This document shows, piece by piece, positions 62,501 to 64,000 of a DNA stretch of 64,000 bases. Positions within the stretch are counted from its first letter, which is position 1, and the number at the start of each line of letters is the position of its first letter. The translations under genes were made by a program, and so were the position numbers. The stretch lies in contig NC_047496.1 in NCBI RefSeq assembly GCF_002079055.1, forward strand, positions 620,001 to 684,000. Reading direction: 5' to 3'. Source of the stretch: Saccharomyces paradoxus. Lineage: Eukaryota; Ascomycota; Saccharomycetes; Saccharomycetales; Saccharomycetaceae. The notes below the pieces were generated by a model that was given only the letters and a program-made list of their open reading frames with translations, was not told the DNA's origin and did not search any database.

Positions 62501-64000
62501 TGATCGACTCTGAAATACATAGAATAACATGCTCGTCGAGTGGAATTATTGACGTAGAAAGATATTTGAGGAATGATGAAACAAACTTGTTTGATCAAGT
62601 TCCTAGTTATATTCCGTTAGTTAAGACGAGATATGAAAGCACATTTCGTGATGCTATGATTGATCCACTTCATGTTAAAAGGGAATCTTTGAACTGGAAT
62701 CAAATTGATCAGGTTCTAGCAGGTTATGGTGATTACTTAATTGATAGGAAATGGCACGGATTTCGAGCTAAATACGTGGTGTTGCCAACAGATATCCCCC
62801 CCAACACATATTCTATGGTCATCAATGGTAAAAGCGAAACCTTGAACCCTGAAGAAATTAGAGTCGAAGGGTTAAGGAGATTAATTGGCTCAATCACGAG
62901 ATCAAGACTAAGAACAGAAAAGGAGAAAAAGGGAAGAAAAACTAAGAGAGAAGAAATACAGCCCGAAGTTATGTTCTACACTGGCCCACTTTACAACTTC
63001 ATTAATGAGCAACAAACGTCTCTAGAAAGCTCGACTATAAATTTTAAAGATTCAATTTTTGTTAATGATAATAATTTCTTGAACAAAAATGTGGAGCTAT
63101 CCAAGTTAGCGTATCAGATTCAACGCGGTGAAGATCGTATTACTTTAGTCAACAGAAAATGGCACTGGAAAAAGCATGAAAAATGCTTTGTTGGCTCGGA
63201 GATGGTTAATTGGCTCATAAGAAACTTTTCTGATATAGATACTCGAGAAGATGCAATTAAATACGGGCAGAAGGTAATGAAAGAGGGACTATTTGTTCAC
63301 GTTTTGAATAAGCACAATTTTTTGGACGGTCACTACTTCTATCAATTCTCACCCGAATACGCAATGGACACCAACAGACTAGAAAAAACAAATTCTCATC
63401 GCTCTACGTTATCCGATCCAAAGCAGATGTTGAGGAAAGTATCTTCCGGCAGCTCAAATGATCCAGGCGCAATGACCCCTTTTTCTTCAGTAATACCTGC
63501 GATGAGCGCTTCGAACACTTCGGTTGCTGACGCCAAAGAACCGTCGCGCCCTATCTTGATGCTCAGCAACTCCCTTGTTATTGATGTAGATCCCGCGGGA
63601 AAATCCTCGAAGCAAGAATCGTGTACTGTTCATTATGATAGGGTTCATAACCCAGACCACTGTTTTCACATAAGATTGGAGTGGTTGACCACCACCCCAA
63701 AATTGATTGATGATTTGGTTGGCAACTGGTCAAGGTTGTGCGAAAGGTACGGTTTGAAAATGATTGAAATTCCTTGGGAAGAGCTTTGTACTATCCCTTC
63801 AGTTAACCCATTTCACTCTTTTGTTGAAATTAAGTTAGCTATCAATCCTTGGGAAGATCCTGAATTCAAGGATAGGGAGCTTTTCGCTAAAAGCAAGTTC
63901 TACTATCACGTCTATCTTCTGAAGGCATCTGGGTTTTTATTAGACAACAGGGCATCCAAATTTTTACAAAACCAAGATATAGAGTTTGATATCATGTATT
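59536..64000 (+). CDS. IML1: Iml1 (Sea1), SEACIT GTPase-activating subunit (3' end outside window)
   Basis: Iml1, with Npr2 and Npr3, forms SEACIT, which represses TORC1 at the vacuole by acting on Gtr1; it is the DEPDC5 ortholog. The ATG at 59536 (MFARLHGKKQRP) opens a frame with no stop before the window end, 1488 codons of about 1584. A basic Ser/Asn-rich start is followed by the longin-like and SABA-type region from about residue 85. A variable linker covers roughly 640-840. A DEP domain lies at about residues 1195-1275, around Trp1209 (KWHWKKHEKCFVGSEMVNWL). About 96 C-terminal residues are missing. Confidence 0.97.
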   Translation, partial: MFARLHGKKQRPISSINSQTPRTSNTTHANSISLSSGNLIVGSNRNLREPKEQFGSQQRASNRNLILDKENDNNINNSGDNNYDNREQVHRHHIAGLKIRAYQAELGYHESRFSENLVMLNMIEFPDIKPGDLVELKTYHKNPSASNGDKKIYFIAKDFDEETKRRAKTSNVSILSGQLQSLLDLPSRSRIWIKLKPNKADLQADVVEFNIKDCLLNRGDMWVLSSKLVDTCVFMEQRLAFLDSIRGTIKGIYRNGKKIVSGYIGEQTRIIFRSESARLIFLIQITDEMWNFEETGEQLFQKMVNSFFPKIFKKWKDIDTHHTITIAFAISMDLSDTSFKDLTPGESLKNSKDYFRIVVDQVSIIHWVDIMETLREEFMEIRKDLLNKQTDKGYSVANGRFSPVIKSNFLELVNFATTILTDPFKQLDLRHTTTHVMIISPGSGLFDVDYSLLRLTGKKLLSLEMTMDLICLSKAPLHIVPLFRYRDFENRLHHCVPLWLSVFFWNDHAKKSNSEWTPRCKIYDLQMMGITENELIQEVDVEYLQLNKKIKSLSEFMNDYDKNAFEVKILPAGSNTKLPNKLNSKFDTVFEDDVVVRAKKIPATATTTHGNTKFIWRGPKVAIPAIKDVQKPNVIPDLSIKTIEASFYDDCNTTNDKISTPITSNNDNLEINDSLVSVRSTDNQNTSLALDSLKGLSKRNSLKDFTQRVITKFISNIDTSKNKEIKATFVRDDADNSPLGSNTPLPSSESKISNIKLQQKGLADYSVISNGGNLIIKKNLSIFGLPGKEIISGSPSSYLGSSHTRTSSKFSSMSDKAAFITEGQKLKPDGSNTHTFVKQFKHPINETWVDIKSPSIPVSNEFANELLPIRWKDVWPKYVAKKYSKWRSFTTPAELPITISDFPSKDDFERNFIFRNHSVTLNTDREQYNQTYKDLLRDMIYMRLLTGFQICVGRQVEKIELSRESGDSETVVNKYLDFSQNSTFKLYLMIDSEIHRITCSSSGIIDVERYLRNDETNLFDQVPSYIPLVKTRYESTFRDAMIDPLHVKRESLNWNQIDQVLAGYGDYLIDRKWHGFRAKYVVLPTDIPPNTYSMVINGKSETLNPEEIRVEGLRRLIGSITRSRLRTEKEKKGRKTKREEIQPEVMFYTGPLYNFINEQQTSLESSTINFKDSIFVNDNNFLNKNVELSKLAYQIQRGEDRITLVNRKWHWKKHEKCFVGSEMVNWLIRNFSDIDTREDAIKYGQKVMKEGLFVHVLNKHNFLDGHYFYQFSPEYAMDTNRLEKTNSHRSTLSDPKQMLRKVSSGSSNDPGAMTPFSSVIPAMSASNTSVADAKEPSRPILMLSNSLVIDVDPAGKSSKQESCTVHYDRVHNPDHCFHIRLEWLTTTPKLIDDLVGNWSRLCERYGLKMIEIPWEELCTIPSVNPFHSFVEIKLAINPWEDPEFKDRELFAKSKFYYHVYLLKASGFLLDNRASKFLQNQDIEFDIMY

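Overview
This window is nuclear DNA from a budding yeast of the Saccharomyces sensu stricto group. The gene order matches the right arm of S. cerevisiae chromosome X from ECM27 (YJR106W) to IML1 (YJR138W). Genes are dense and mostly intron-free, intergenic DNA is AT-rich, and most proteins have the lengths I recall from S. cerevisiae (Cpa2 1118, Ymr1 688, Atp2 511, Ste24 453, Nmd5 1048 residues). Catalytic residues fall at familiar numbers (Ste24 H297, Jhd2 H427, Ymr1 C397). Many amino-acid differences, heaviest in Mns1, Rsf2 and Met5, make a sibling species more likely than S. cerevisiae itself. That species call rests on memory, not on a search.

Layout. 1-4.2 kb: the 3' part of the cation exchanger gene ECM27, a secreted lipase homolog, and two doubtful small frames. 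4.4-11.6 kb: CPA2 (arginine), YMR1 (phosphoinositide phosphatase) and PXP2 (peroxisome). 11.9-18.3 kb: NNF1 (kinetochore), the two-frame gene YJR112W-A, RSM7, YJR115W, TDA4 and STE24. 18.4-27.5 kb: ILM1, JHD2, YJR120W, ATP2, IBA57/CAF17 and RPS5. 27.8-38.9 kb: YJR124C, ENT3, VPS70, RSF2 and an H/ACA snoRNA gene (probably snR3). 38.9-53.6 kb: EFM3, STR2, MNS1, NMD5, XPT1, SGM1, MCM22, TIM8 and TTI2. 53.9-64 kb: MET5 (sulfite reductase) divergent from IML1 (SEACIT/TORC1), which runs off the end.

The genes serve separate pathways and there are no operons. Recurring themes are sulfur amino acids (STR2, MET5), mitochondria (RSM7, ATP2, IBA57, TIM8) and membrane traffic (ENT3, VPS70, SGM1). I saw no transposon, LTR, tRNA, centromere or CRISPR array. 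The points most worth a second look are the frame switch in YJR112W-A, a TGA-CTA stop followed by 47 open codons in YJR115W, a perfect 15-bp GC-rich hairpin upstream of YJR115W, the snoRNA with an AUA-type box, the missing ATG of the ABM1 frame, and the paired Cbf1/Met31-32-like sites near IML1.
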